Shown here piece after piece: positions 18,722 to 27,613 of a stretch of 64,000 nt of DNA; the stretch's first letter is position 1; every line of letters starts with the position of its first letter. The stretch comes from Pararhizobium sp. (GTDB lineage Bacteria > Pseudomonadota > Alphaproteobacteria > Rhizobiales > Rhizobiaceae): positions 113,323 through 177,322 of the forward strand of contig JAURWE010000142.1 in the NCBI GenBank assembly GCA_030655075.1, given 5' to 3'. The notes beneath the pieces were generated by a model. It saw only the letters and a list, made by a program, of their open reading frames with translations, made no database searches and was not told where the DNA came from. Both the position numbers and the translations under genes were made by a program.

Positions 18722-19157
18722 GGGGAGCTCCGGCAAAAAATGAATTTGAAAATTTCCCGGGGCAGCGGTGCAATCGGGCGGGTCGGATCTCCTCCACCGA
18801 AGAGGAGAAAAGGCGCCTGCCGTCCACTGCGCGCGTTCCTGTCACGCGCCACCTTCGCATCATGCGAAAACATTTGGGGTGCGCTGAATTTAGGAGCCCA
18901 TACTTAACAATATGCCAACGAAAACCGGTATTTGGCAGCTGAATCGTTTGAATTTCGCGTGCCCGCAACCAAACACGCAGCAAGGCCGGTGAAAAGACGC
19001 TCATTGCGAACAAAAAACATGCATATGACGATCATAGCGGAAATCCCGGCCAATCTGCCGCCAGTGCCGGGGTTTGGCCGATTCGGCATTTCCCTTTCCG
19101 GGCATCTTGATCTACGACCGAAACGACGGCCTCAGCGGGCCGAACGGGATTGGAATC
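18722..19157. other. Divergent intergenic region, MCP / DMT transporter
   Basis: The 436-bp gap holds the promoters of the chemoreceptor and of the DMT-mobA-mobB operon. AT-rich DNA at 18860-18930 is the most promoter-like part. No gene or strong inverted repeat is seen. Confidence 0.4.
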
Positions 19158-20066
19158 ATGAAGTCCTCAAGCAATCTGCGCGGTGCCATGTTCATGTCGG
19201 CGGCCATGGCCGGTTTCACCGCCAATGACGCCCTCGTCAAGATGGTCACCGGCCTCATGAACACCGGCCAGATCATGCTGGTTCGCGGCTTCTTCACCTC
19301 GGTCATGGTGCTGGCGCTGGCGATCGGTTTTGGCGCGCTGCGCGAGCCCTCGGTGATTCTGCGTCCGGCCGTCGCCATCCGCATCCTTGCCGAAGTGGGG
19401 GCCTCCCTCACCTTCATCGCTGCCCTGGGCGAGATACCGCTCGCCAATGTCTCGGCCATTCTTCAGGCTCTGCCGCTGGCCGTCACGCTCGGCGCCGCCC
19501 TGTTCCTGTCCGAGCCGGTCGGCTGGCGCCGCTGGATCGCCATCCTCGTCGGCTTTCTGGGTGTGCTGATCGTCGTCCGGCCCGGCCCGGACGGATTTAC
19601 CGCCGCGTCGCTGAATGTGCTTGCCTGCGTCTTCTTCGCAGCGGTGCGCGATCTCATGACCCGGCGGATCGGCAACGGCGTGCCCTCACTCTACATCTCG
19701 ACGGTCACCGCCGTCTCCATCACGCTGGCCGGGGCCGCTCTTGTCGTGCCGATGGGCGGCTGGCAGCCGATGAGCCTGCACACGCTGCTGATCCTGTTTG
19801 CCGCCAGCTGCCTGCTGCTGGTCGGCTACCAGTGCATCGTCTTTGCCATGCGCCTCGGCGAAATCTCCTTCGTCGCGCCCTTCCGCTACACAAGCCTGAT
19901 CTGGGCTCTTTTTATCGGCATCCTGTTCTTCCGCGAAATCCCCGATGCCTGGGTGATCACCGGCGTGCTCGTCATCGTCGCCTCCGGCCTCTACACCTTC
20001 TACCGGGAAAACAAGCGCAACGCCGATCCGGTTGCGCAAACCTCGCCACCGGGATCGCCGAAATGA
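19158..20066 (+). CDS. DMT-superfamily (EamA) transporter
   Basis: The 302-residue inner-membrane protein has ten predicted helices in two EamA repeats, as in drug/metabolite exporters (MSAAMAGFTANDALVK at the start of repeat one). The substrate is unknown. Its last bases overlap the mobA start (ATGA at 20063-20066), so it is the first gene of a translationally coupled operon with mobA and mobB. The frame is open from 19074, but the ATG at 19158 gives the usual start of this family. Confidence 0.88.
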   Translation: MKSSSNLRGAMFMSAAMAGFTANDALVKMVTGLMNTGQIMLVRGFFTSVMVLALAIGFGALREPSVILRPAVAIRILAEVGASLTFIAALGEIPLANVSAILQALPLAVTLGAALFLSEPVGWRRWIAILVGFLGVLIVVRPGPDGFTAASLNVLACVFFAAVRDLMTRRIGNGVPSLYISTVTAVSITLAGAALVVPMGGWQPMSLHTLLILFAASCLLLVGYQCIVFAMRLGEISFVAPFRYTSLIWALFIGILFFREIPDAWVITGVLVIVASGLYTFYRENKRNADPVAQTSPPGSPK

Positions 20067-20698
20067 TCGACACCCTGCCCCTCATTCCTGCCGTCGTGCT
20101 CGCCGGCGGCCGCTCGCGCCGTATGGGCATGGACAAGGCCGATCTTGTGCTCGGCGGCCAAACGCTGGTCGCGCGCGCCGTGTCGCGCCTCACCGGGCAG
20201 ACCGCAGCCGTTGCGGTGAACATGGCCACTCGGCCCCAAGGTCTGGATGCCGCCGTGTTTGTCGTCCCCGATCCGATCGGCGGCCATCGCGGCCCGCTCG
20301 CCGGCATTCTCGCCGCCATGCGCTACGCACAGTCCCTGGGCAGACCGGCCGAGCGCGTCGCCACCGTCAGCGTTGATAGCCCGTTTTTTCCGGCCGATCT
20401 CATCCAGCAGCTGGCCCAAACGGTTCCGGACGGACAAACCATCGCCATCGCCGCCTGCAGCGGCCGCGATCATCCGGTCTTCGGCCTCTGGCCGATTGCG
20501 CTCGCCGATGAACTCGATGACTGGGTGACCCATTCAGCCGACCTCAGCGTCCGCAGCTTTCTGCGCGGCCGCTCCGTCGTGGAAGTGGACTTCGAGCCGC
20601 TGCTGCTGGGCGGCGACAGCCTCGACCCGTTCTTCAACGTCAACACGCCGGACGATTTCGAACAGGCGCGGCAAATCGAGGAGGTCCTTCACCCGTGA
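20063..20698 (+). CDS. mobA: Molybdenum cofactor guanylyltransferase
   Basis: MobA attaches GMP to molybdopterin to form the MGD cofactor used by DMSO-reductase-type enzymes. The 211-residue protein begins with the nucleotide-binding signature LAGGRSRRMGMDK, and GGHRGPLAGI and SVDSPFFPADL are further family motifs; the DXD-like metal site usually reads TCDTPF, here VDSPF. It overlaps the upstream DMT gene and the downstream mobB by four bases each. Confidence 0.92.
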   Translation: MIDTLPLIPAVVLAGGRSRRMGMDKADLVLGGQTLVARAVSRLTGQTAAVAVNMATRPQGLDAAVFVVPDPIGGHRGPLAGILAAMRYAQSLGRPAERVATVSVDSPFFPADLIQQLAQTVPDGQTIAIAACSGRDHPVFGLWPIALADELDDWVTHSADLSVRSFLRGRSVVEVDFEPLLLGGDSLDPFFNVNTPDDFEQARQIEEVLHP

Positions 20699-21216
20699 CC
20701 GACCCAAGCAAACCCAAGATTTTCGGCATTGCCGGCTGGAAGAACTCCGGCAAGACCGGCCTTGCCGTGCGCCTCGTCACCGAACTGACCCGGCGGGGCT
20801 ACCGCGTTTCGACCATCAAACACGCCCATCATGATTTCGACATCGACAAGGTCGGCGCCGACAGCTTTCGCCACCGCGAGGCCGGCGCCCATGAGGTGAC
20901 CATCGTCTCGGGCACGCGCTACGCCATCATGCACGAGCTGCGCGGCGCTGCAGAGCCGAGCTTCGAGGACATCCTTGCCCGTCTCGCTCCCTGCGATCTC
21001 GTTCTCATCGAAGGCTACAAACGCGAACCGATCCCCAAGATCGAGGCGCGGCGGCTGGGCTCGGTCAACCGCGAGCCGCTTGCCCCGACCGACCCGCATA
21101 TTGCCGCCATCGCCGCAGACCATGCCGTGACCGATACGGCCCTGCCCGTCTTCGACCTCGACGACACCGCCGCCATTGCCGATTTCGTCGAGACAATCAC
21201 CGGCCTGAAAACATAA
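20695..21216 (+). CDS. mobB: Molybdopterin-guanine dinucleotide biosynthesis protein B
   Basis: MobB is a GTP-binding P-loop protein that assists MobA. The 173-residue product has the Walker A motif GWKNSGKTGLA and the family segments ISTIKHAHHDFD-like (VSTIKHAHHDFD) and LVLIEGYKREPIPKIE. Translation starts at a GTG that overlaps the mobA stop (GTGA), so coupling is expected. A hairpin terminator lies between it and the convergent OmpA-family gene. Confidence 0.93.
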   Translation: MTDPSKPKIFGIAGWKNSGKTGLAVRLVTELTRRGYRVSTIKHAHHDFDIDKVGADSFRHREAGAHEVTIVSGTRYAIMHELRGAAEPSFEDILARLAPCDLVLIEGYKREPIPKIEARRLGSVNREPLAPTDPHIAAIAADHAVTDTALPVFDLDDTAAIADFVETITGLKT

Positions 21217-21250
21217 AAAACCGCCGGATCGCTCCGGCGGCTTCGTGTTT
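21215..21250. terminator. Terminator between mobB and OmpA-family gene
   Basis: Perfect arms CCGCCGGA (21221-21228) and TCCGGCGG (21233-21240) surround a four-base loop. The U run is six bases on the minus strand and weaker on the plus strand, so it serves the OmpA-family gene best and probably mobB as well. Confidence 0.85.
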
Positions 21251-21265
21251 CAACAGGCTGGCTGA

Positions 21266-23416
21266 TCAGTTGGCCTTGGCCATCGGGCGCACCAGCGCCG
21301 TGACGCGGCGGATGGTGACCCGACGGTTCTGCTGTTCGGCCACCTGTGTCTTCACCTTCAGGTAACGCTCGCCATAGCCCTGCGTCACGAGGTTTTCCGG
21401 CGGAATGCCATAGACCTCGGTCAGGAGTTCGGCGACCGATTCGGCGCGCTGGTCGGAGAGAACCAGATTGGGCTGGTCCTTGCCGGTGGCATCTGTATGG
21501 CCTTCGATCAGGAAGGTCTCGCCCTGATCCTTGGCCAGCACTTCGCTAATGGCGGTCGCCACCTTGCGCAGGGTCTTGGCCTGGGCCAGCGGCACTTCGG
21601 CGCTGCCCGAAGCAAAGGTGATCGTGTCCAGATCGATGCGGCGCACCTTGTCGCGGATACGGGCCGAATATTTTACCTCGTCGATCGAATAGACGCGCTC
21701 GACCTGCTCGACCGGCGGCTCGGCCAGAAAGTCGTAATAGTCGCGGTCCGGATCGCTCGACGTATCGATGATGTAATCACGCACCGGGATACGCAGGCGC
21801 ATCGGCGGCAGTTCGTAGCCGATGTCGCGGATACGCGGTGCGTAATCCTCTTCCTCGGGCTCCGGCGCATAGACCATCAGGTATTCTTCGCCGTCGGCGC
21901 TGATGCGCGAGCGCTGGATGACATCGCCGTAACGGTCGTAGATCGTCACCAGGCGCGCACCACCCGGCCGCACGATGGTTTCACGAAGACGCCCGCGCGG
22001 CAGTTCCTCGTAGAAACTGTTGTCGGAGTCCTTGCGCAGACGCGGCCGATCATCGTTGCGAATGATGATCTGGTTGTCGACGCTGAACACCGTCCGGTTG
22101 TCGATCTGCTGCTGCACGACGACATTGGTAACGTTGTTGGTCACCGTGTTGTTGTTGACCGTGTTGTTGGTGACATTGTTCGTCACCGTATTGTTGTCGA
22201 CATTGGTCACGCCCGGCGTAACGAAGACGGGCGCCGCATCGAGCTTCTGGCCTTCTTCGGTGATCGCGGCCTGAATTGCGGCCGGGTCGGCCGTGGTGAC
22301 CTGTGCTTCGCTATCGGTGGTCGGCGTGATACCCGGCTCTGCCGTTTCACGCAACTTGCTGCGCTCCTCGCGGGCCGTCTGGCCACCGGCATTGTCGGCG
22401 TCCTTGTCACTGTCAAGAACCGCCCCGCCATTCTCAACCGGCAGAACGATGGTTTCGCTGGTCTGGGCCGGATCGGCAGCGATCTCCTGCTTCTGTTCCG
22501 TCGTCGTCGTATCGACGATTTCTGGCACGACCACAGGCTCGACCGGTGTTTCGGTCGTCTGCTGGGTCTCGGCGGCCGGGTCGGTCACAGGCTGGTCGGC
22601 GGTAACCGGCTGATCACCCGTCACAGGCTGTTCACCGGTAACTGGCTGTTCACCGGTGACCGGCTGTTCGCCCGTTGCCGGCTGCTGACCTGCCGCTGCC
22701 GCTGCTGCGTCTGCGGCAGCCTTCTCGTCGGCAAGGCGCTGCTGTTCAGCGGCTGCGGCAGCCGCAGCGGCATCGTCGGTCGCTGGCTGTTCGGCAGCAC
22801 CGGCCGCTGCAGCGGCCGCAGCGGCGTCTTCAGCAGCCTTTTGTTCGGCAGCGGCAGCCGCCGCCGCATCGTCAGCTGCCTTCTGTTCCGCAGCCTTTTG
22901 CTCATTGGCCTGCTGTTCGGCAGCGGCGGCCGCCGCAGCGGCATCGTCATTGGCCTGCGCGGCAGCGGCAGCATCCTCGGCTGCCTTTTGTTCGGCAGCA
23001 GCTGCAGCGGCAGCAGCATCTTGCGCCGCCTGTTGTTCGGCGGCAGCCGCAGCTGCTGCGGCGTCGTCAGCAGCCTGCTGCTCGGCGGCAGCGGCTGCAG
23101 CAGCGGCGTCTTCAGCGGCTTTCTGCTCGGCGGCCTGCTGTTCGGCGGCAGCAGCCGCTGCAGCCGCTTCCGCAGCGGCGGCGTCTTCAGCGGCCTTCTG
23201 TTCGGCAGCCTGCTGCTCGGCGGCAGCGCGCGCCGCTTCATCGGCCTGCTGCTGCTGGAGCAGCAGCTCCTCTTCGGTCGGGCCGGCCGGCGCTTCTTCG
23301 GACTGGGCGACCTCAAACGAGCTTGCCAGATTTGCGGCCATCGCCGGCTGGAAGACAATCGCAGCCGATAGAACCGGCATGGCGACAGTCGCGAACAGTT
23401 TGGATCTCAGTGTCAT
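21266..23416 (-). CDS. OmpA-family protein with long low-complexity region
   Basis: The 716-residue envelope protein has a signal peptide (about residues 1-28, ending AMA-AN). Residues of about 35-240 are an Ala/Gln/Glu/Lys-rich coiled-coil-like repeat (units such as AAAEQKAAEDAA). Next come six copies of a PVTGEQ-like hexapeptide, a Thr/Pro/Glu-rich stretch, an Asn/Thr/Val repeat (NNTVTNNVTNNTVNN), and finally an OmpA-type peptidoglycan-binding domain over the last 115 residues (ITFASGSAEV, EGHTDATG, LSDQRAESV). The ATG at 23416 starts the signal peptide; the frame is open far upstream. It probably links the outer membrane to peptidoglycan across a long spacer. Confidence 0.88.
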   Translation of the reverse strand: MTLRSKLFATVAMPVLSAAIVFQPAMAANLASSFEVAQSEEAPAGPTEEELLLQQQQADEAARAAAEQQAAEQKAAEDAAAAEAAAAAAAAEQQAAEQKAAEDAAAAAAAAEQQAADDAAAAAAAAEQQAAQDAAAAAAAAEQKAAEDAAAAAQANDDAAAAAAAAEQQANEQKAAEQKAADDAAAAAAAEQKAAEDAAAAAAAAGAAEQPATDDAAAAAAAAEQQRLADEKAAADAAAAAAGQQPATGEQPVTGEQPVTGEQPVTGDQPVTADQPVTDPAAETQQTTETPVEPVVVPEIVDTTTTEQKQEIAADPAQTSETIVLPVENGGAVLDSDKDADNAGGQTAREERSKLRETAEPGITPTTDSEAQVTTADPAAIQAAITEEGQKLDAAPVFVTPGVTNVDNNTVTNNVTNNTVNNNTVTNNVTNVVVQQQIDNRTVFSVDNQIIIRNDDRPRLRKDSDNSFYEELPRGRLRETIVRPGGARLVTIYDRYGDVIQRSRISADGEEYLMVYAPEPEEEDYAPRIRDIGYELPPMRLRIPVRDYIIDTSSDPDRDYYDFLAEPPVEQVERVYSIDEVKYSARIRDKVRRIDLDTITFASGSAEVPLAQAKTLRKVATAISEVLAKDQGETFLIEGHTDATGKDQPNLVLSDQRAESVAELLTEVYGIPPENLVTQGYGERYLKVKTQVAEQQNRRVTIRRVTALVRPMAKAN

Positions 23417-23764
23417 GTATTTATATTCCCGTTTAGAGCGGTCAGAGATGTCGCCGTTGCACAGAACAGCCGTTCCCGGCATTTTTGTGTTAGAGGCCCT
23501 TTGCATATGTGTCACATGACACATTTGGCGATAGCCGGACGCTAGAACATTGCCGATTAACTGGCGATGAATGGCCGGCCAGCGCATTTGTTCCGCCCCA
23601 CGGTTGCAGCACGGCTGAGAGACATCTGCCGGTTCTTCGCGTTTTCCAGTTGATTTCCCACCGGAAAACGTACGAATATCTTTACCAAGTGGACAAAACC
23701 GCCACTGCGTCTGCGGCTGCAGACAAAACGAACAAACTGCGGCCTGCCAACAGAGAGGAACATT
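23417..23764. other. Divergent promoter region, OmpA-family / ABC uptake
   Basis: The 348-bp gap between the two divergent genes contains an 18-bp palindrome (listed separately) and an AT-rich segment at 23640-23720. No gene is seen. Confidence 0.45.
23507..23524. promoter_or_regulatory. 18-bp palindrome, putative operator
   Basis: ATGTGTCACATGACACAT has 8-bp perfect arms and a 2-bp centre. Its position 91 bp from the OmpA-family start and 241 bp from the ABC binding-protein start suits a transcription factor acting on either gene. Confidence 0.5.
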
Positions 23765-24547
23765 ATGCGTATCTCCAAACGTCTCACGCTCGCCATGTCG
23801 GCCGCCGTCTTCACACTTTTCGCGGGCGCCGCAATGGCCGACGGCGAAAAGATCGTCATCGCGACGGAAGGTGCCTACCCGCCCTTCAACACACTGGAAG
23901 CCGACGGCACGCTGACCGGCTTCGACGTCGATATCGCCAAGGCACTCTGCGTCGAGATGAAGGCCGAGTGCACCTTCGTCGCGCAGGACTGGGACGGCAT
24001 CATCCCGGCCCTTCTGTCGAAGAAGTTCGATGCGATCGTCGCCTCCATGTCGATCACGCCGGAGCGCCTGGAAAAGGTCGATTTCTCCGACAAGTATTAC
24101 AACACCGGCCCGGCGATCGTCGTTCCCAAGGATTCGACCATCACCGAAGCCACGGCCGAGGGCCTTGCCGGCAAGACGATCGGCGCACAGTCCTCGACGA
24201 CGCATTCGAACTATGCCGAAGCCTTCTTCAAGGATTCCGAACTGAAGCTTTATCCGACGCCTGACGAATACAAGCTCGACGTCGCCAACGGCCGCGTCGA
24301 TGCCGTCATCGACGACGTCGTGGTTCTGTCGACCTGGCTGAAGACCGAAGACGGCGCCTGCTGCAAACTGCTCAAGGCGCTTGAGCCGGATCCGGTCATC
24401 AACGGCCCGGGCGCCGGCATTGCCGTCCGCAAGGGCGATGCCGAGCTGAAGGGCAAGTTCGACGCCGCCATCAAGGCGATCCGCGCCAATGGCAAGTACA
24501 AGGAAATCAACGACAAGTACTTCGACTTCGACGTCTACGGCGGATAA
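23765..24547 (+). CDS. Polar amino acid ABC transporter, binding protein
   Basis: The 260-residue periplasmic protein belongs to the family-3 solute-binding proteins (Lys/Arg/Orn, His, octopine/nopaline types). The signal peptide ends at AMA-DG (residue 25). The signature GFDVDIAKALCVEMKAECTFV and the ligand-binding segment SMSITPERLEKVDFS are present. Two adjacent cysteines (ACCKLL) near residue 200 are unusual. A terminator hairpin follows, which would lower expression of the permease genes relative to the binding protein. GAGAGGAA precedes the ATG. Confidence 0.92.
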   Translation: MRISKRLTLAMSAAVFTLFAGAAMADGEKIVIATEGAYPPFNTLEADGTLTGFDVDIAKALCVEMKAECTFVAQDWDGIIPALLSKKFDAIVASMSITPERLEKVDFSDKYYNTGPAIVVPKDSTITEATAEGLAGKTIGAQSSTTHSNYAEAFFKDSELKLYPTPDEYKLDVANGRVDAVIDDVVVLSTWLKTEDGACCKLLKALEPDPVINGPGAGIAVRKGDAELKGKFDAAIKAIRANGKYKEINDKYFDFDVYGG

Positions 24548-24569
24548 TCGAAGATCAGCACTGAAATGC

Positions 24570-24605
24570 AACGGCGGAAGGCTTGCCCTTCCGCCGTTTT
24601 TGTTT
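24570..24605 (+). terminator. Hairpin between binding-protein and permease genes
   Basis: Perfect arms ACGGCGGAAGG (24571-24581) and CCTTCCGCCGT (24587-24597) are followed by a T-rich tract. This is a partial terminator or mRNA-stabilising hairpin, common after solute-binding-protein genes. Confidence 0.85.
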
Positions 24606-24663
24606 GACAACTGACGATAACAACAAGTGAGCCTATAAAGGCCGCGCAGGGGAAATCTGACCG

Positions 24664-25467
24664 ATGCAGGCTGCTTTTGCTGCCCTTTCTTCGTTTGTCT
24701 CGTGGCTGGCGACCATCTTCGATCCGTTCTGCGGGCCGATCGGCATCTTGAATTTGCTGTCTCCCCAATCGCTTTTGTCCTGCGGCGACGTGGGCTGGGG
24801 CGACGAGATCGGCTTCGGTTTCCTGGTCACCGCCAGCCTGGCGATCTGCACCCTGCCCGTCGGGTTGTTCTTCGGCTTCTTCATTGCGCTGGCCAAACAG
24901 TCGGACGAAAAATCACTCCGGCTCGCCGCCAACATCTACACAACCATCTTTCGCGGCCTTCCCGAGCTTCTGACGCTCTTCATCATCTATTACGGCCTGC
25001 AGATCCTCGCCCAGCAGTTCATGGCCGGCTTCGGTTACGAAGGCCCGGTCGAGATCAATGCCTTTGTCGCCGGCATGATCGCGCTCGGCGTCGTCTTCTC
25101 GGCCTATTGCTCCGAAGTCCTGCTCTCGGCGTTCAAGGCCGTTCCGCGCGGCCAGTATGAGGCCGGTGACGCGCTCGGCCTGCATCGCGGCAGGACCATG
25201 CGCCTCGTCATCCTGCCGCAGTTGATTCGCATCGCCCTTCCGGGCCTGGGCAATCTCTGGATGGCACTCCTCAAGGACACCGCTCTCGTGTCGGTCATCG
25301 GCCTGCCGGATATCCTGCGCCAGACCGGCGTTGCCGCCCGCATCACCAAACATGCCTTCGAATTCTTCTCGCTGGCCTGCCTGCTGTTTCTCGTGCTGGC
25401 GATGCTGTCGTCGCTGGTCTTTTCCGCGCTTGAACGTCGGACCCAACGCTCGGAGACCGGACGATGA
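24664..25467 (+). CDS. Amino acid ABC transporter permease (HisQ type)
   Basis: The 267-residue inner-membrane protein has five or so helices and the binding-protein-dependent permease loop (EAGDALGLHRGRTMRLVILPQ), the site that contacts the ATPase. It resembles HisQ/OccQ-type permeases (TIFRGLPELLTLFIIYYG). Four bases overlap with the next permease gene. Its coupling loop is intact, so an ATPase must be supplied from elsewhere. Confidence 0.92.
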   Translation: MQAAFAALSSFVSWLATIFDPFCGPIGILNLLSPQSLLSCGDVGWGDEIGFGFLVTASLAICTLPVGLFFGFFIALAKQSDEKSLRLAANIYTTIFRGLPELLTLFIIYYGLQILAQQFMAGFGYEGPVEINAFVAGMIALGVVFSAYCSEVLLSAFKAVPRGQYEAGDALGLHRGRTMRLVILPQLIRIALPGLGNLWMALLKDTALVSVIGLPDILRQTGVAARITKHAFEFFSLACLLFLVLAMLSSLVFSALERRTQRSETGR

Positions 25468-26294
25468 GTTTTCGCGACACTATGCTTCCGGCCTTGCCGG
25501 CACCGCCCGAGGCCGTGCGCCGCTACACCCTGGCGCGCCTCGTCGGCAACATCGCGCTCGGCATCTGGCTGGCCGCTTCCGTCGGTGTGTTCCTCTTCGT
25601 GGTCGACAGCTGGAGCACGGAAAAGCTTACCAAATACGGCCCGAACTTTCTCTCCGGCCTTGGCGTGACGCTGACGTTGGTGTCGATTTCCATCGTGCTC
25701 GGCGCCATCCTGTCGCTGCCGCTGACCTACGGCCGGATGACCAAGAACAAGATCATCTCCTGGTTCGCCTATGCCTATGTCTATTTCTTTCGCGGCACGC
25801 CGCTGATCGCCCAGCTCTTCCTCGTCTATTACGGCTTTGGCAGTTTCCGCCCCTATCTCGAAGCCGTCGGCCTCTGGTCGCTGTTCCGCGATGCCTGGTT
25901 CTGCGCGCTCCTGACGTTCACGCTCAACACCGCCGCCTATCAGGCCGAAATCCTGCGCGGCGCCATCCAGAGCGTGCCGCGCGGCCAGCACGAAGGGGCC
26001 GCCGCCCTCGGCCTGCCCAAGCGCATCGCCTTTTTCAAGATCATCCTGCCGCAGGCTATGATCGTCGCGTTGCGCCCCTACGGCAACGAAATCATCCTGA
26101 TGATCAAGGGATCGGCCGTCGTCGCCATCGTCACCGTTTTCGATCTCATGGGCGAGACCCGCCGCGCCTTCTCCCGCACCTACGACTTCCAGATGTATCT
26201 CTGGGCCGCCGTCCTCTATCTGATCATGGTGGAAATGCTGCGCAACCTCTGGGCCTGGCTCGAAGACCGGCTGACACGCCACCTGAAGCGCTGA
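25464..26294 (+). CDS. Amino acid ABC transporter permease (HisM type)
   Basis: The 276-residue second permease has the same fold, with FRGTPLIAQLFLVYYG in the membrane core and the coupling loop EGAAALGLPKRIAFFKIILPQ. It starts at an ATG that overlaps the stop of the first permease (ATGA), so the two are translated together and form the heterodimeric channel. No ATP-binding gene follows; the next genes are usg and a methyltransferase. Confidence 0.92.
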   Translation: MSFRDTMLPALPAPPEAVRRYTLARLVGNIALGIWLAASVGVFLFVVDSWSTEKLTKYGPNFLSGLGVTLTLVSISIVLGAILSLPLTYGRMTKNKIISWFAYAYVYFFRGTPLIAQLFLVYYGFGSFRPYLEAVGLWSLFRDAWFCALLTFTLNTAAYQAEILRGAIQSVPRGQHEGAAALGLPKRIAFFKIILPQAMIVALRPYGNEIILMIKGSAVVAIVTVFDLMGETRRAFSRTYDFQMYLWAAVLYLIMVEMLRNLWAWLEDRLTRHLKR

Positions 26295-26436
26295 CCCTGG
26301 CAGCACTCGCGCAGACGGGCTGCTAACAGACTGATTTTCATCAATGAATTCGCGCCTGGAAGAAATATTTACGCTTGATTAACCATGCCGGTGCTTCAAT
26401 CATGGAACGATCATCCCCCAAGATGTGAGGTCCGAA

Positions 26437-26703
26437 ATGCACACAGACATGGAATTGCAGCTCAAGGGCTACGGCCTGACCACGGCACAAATCCTCTACC
26501 GCATGCCCGACCATCAGAGCTTCCTGCAGACCTTCATCTGGCAGGCCTATGACCTGGCGCCGGACTTTCCCGAAATGAAGAGCTTTCTCAAATTCTGGCA
26601 GGAAAAGCTCGACGGCCCGCTCCACTCGGTGCGCTACGTCCACCGCCAGCTGATTTCGGCCAGCGACTGGCGTGCCCTGAAAGGCGAATTCGTCATCAAC
26701 TGA
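26437..26703 (+). CDS. usg: Usg family protein
   Basis: This 88-residue protein matches the alphaproteobacterial Usg family (QLKGYGLTTAQILYRMPDH, LQTFIWQAYDLAPDFP, GPLHSVRYVH). Usg was first seen as a small gene of unknown function linked to other genes; its role is still unclear. The ATG at 26437 has GAGG five bases upstream; a GTG at 26425 is an alternative start. It is flanked by the ABC permeases and a methyltransferase. Confidence 0.88.
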   Translation: MHTDMELQLKGYGLTTAQILYRMPDHQSFLQTFIWQAYDLAPDFPEMKSFLKFWQEKLDGPLHSVRYVHRQLISASDWRALKGEFVIN

Positions 26704-26787
26704 TCAGGGCCATCCATCAGCATGGGTGGGTTCGAGGCGGCACGGGCGCCATTGCCAAAACCCGGCGGCTGCCATAAGAACCCGCCC

Positions 26788-27600
26788 ATGAAAAAGATCG
26801 ACGAAGAAGCCCTGGCGGAAGCCTATCACCGCGCCCTTTCGCTTGAAAAAGCAGGCGATATCGATGGCGCCGAAAAGGCCTATGCCGAAGTGCTGGCGCT
26901 CGACCCGGACGATCACGGCGGCGCCGTCGTTCGGCTCGCCTCGCTCGGCCGCGGCGAGACGCCCGACAAGGCGCCGGACGCCTATGTCTCGACCTTGTTC
27001 GACCAGCACGCCGACGTTTTCGAGGATGTTCTGGTCGAACAGCTCGAATATCACGTGCCGGTTCTGGTCCGCCAGAAACTGCAGGCGCTCGGCCTCGGCC
27101 CGTTCAAGCGCCTGCTCGATCTCGGCTGCGGCACGGGTCTCACAGGCGGCGCGCTTGGCGACATGGCCGAGGACATCACCGGCCTCGACCTGTCGGAAAA
27201 CATGGTCGAGATCGCCCATGAAAAGGATCTCTACGACACGCTCTACGTCGCCGAGGTCGTCGATTTCCTCGAAGACAATGACGACGAGCCCTTCGACCTG
27301 ATCACCGCCACCGACGTGCTGCCCTATATGGGCCAGCTCGAGCCACTGTTCTTCGGCGTTGCCGAAAACATGCTGACCGGCGGCATCTTCATCTTTTCAA
27401 GCGAGACGCTGCCCGCCGAAACCCTTGCCGGCCGCACCTTCATGGTCGGCCCGCACCAGCGGTTTGCCCACGCCGGATCCTACGTCCGCCAGCGCCTCGA
27501 CGAGACCGGCTTCGAGCTGATCGAGATGACCGACATCACAGTCCGCCTCGAAGACGGCGCACCGATTGCCGGCCACCTGGTTATTTCCCGCCTGCGATAG
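26788..27600 (+). CDS. TPR-containing class I SAM methyltransferase
   Basis: The 270-residue cytoplasmic protein starts with a short TPR-like helical pair (ALSLEKAGDIDGAEKAYAEVLALDPDD), followed by a Rossmann methyltransferase domain with motif I LLDLGCGTGLTGG and the acidic motif II region ITGLDLSENMVE. Proteins of this layout are annotated as NodS-like or UbiE-like methyltransferases; the substrate is unknown. The ATG at 26788 begins the conserved part; the frame is open from 26722. It is convergent with the next gene. Confidence 0.88.
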   Translation: MKKIDEEALAEAYHRALSLEKAGDIDGAEKAYAEVLALDPDDHGGAVVRLASLGRGETPDKAPDAYVSTLFDQHADVFEDVLVEQLEYHVPVLVRQKLQALGLGPFKRLLDLGCGTGLTGGALGDMAEDITGLDLSENMVEIAHEKDLYDTLYVAEVVDFLEDNDDEPFDLITATDVLPYMGQLEPLFFGVAENMLTGGIFIFSSETLPAETLAGRTFMVGPHQRFAHAGSYVRQRLDETGFELIEMTDITVRLEDGAPIAGHLVISRLR

Positions 27601-27613
27601 TCTCCCGTCTGGA

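Noticed and set aside
22675..23519. Plus-strand Ala/Cys- and Arg/Gln-rich frames opposite the OmpA-family gene
   Set aside because: They mirror the repeat codons of the real minus-strand gene and have no ribosome-binding sites.
24604..24639. Promoter TTGACA ... TATAAA before the permease genes
   Set aside because: The spacer is 24 bp, far from the 16-18 bp needed.
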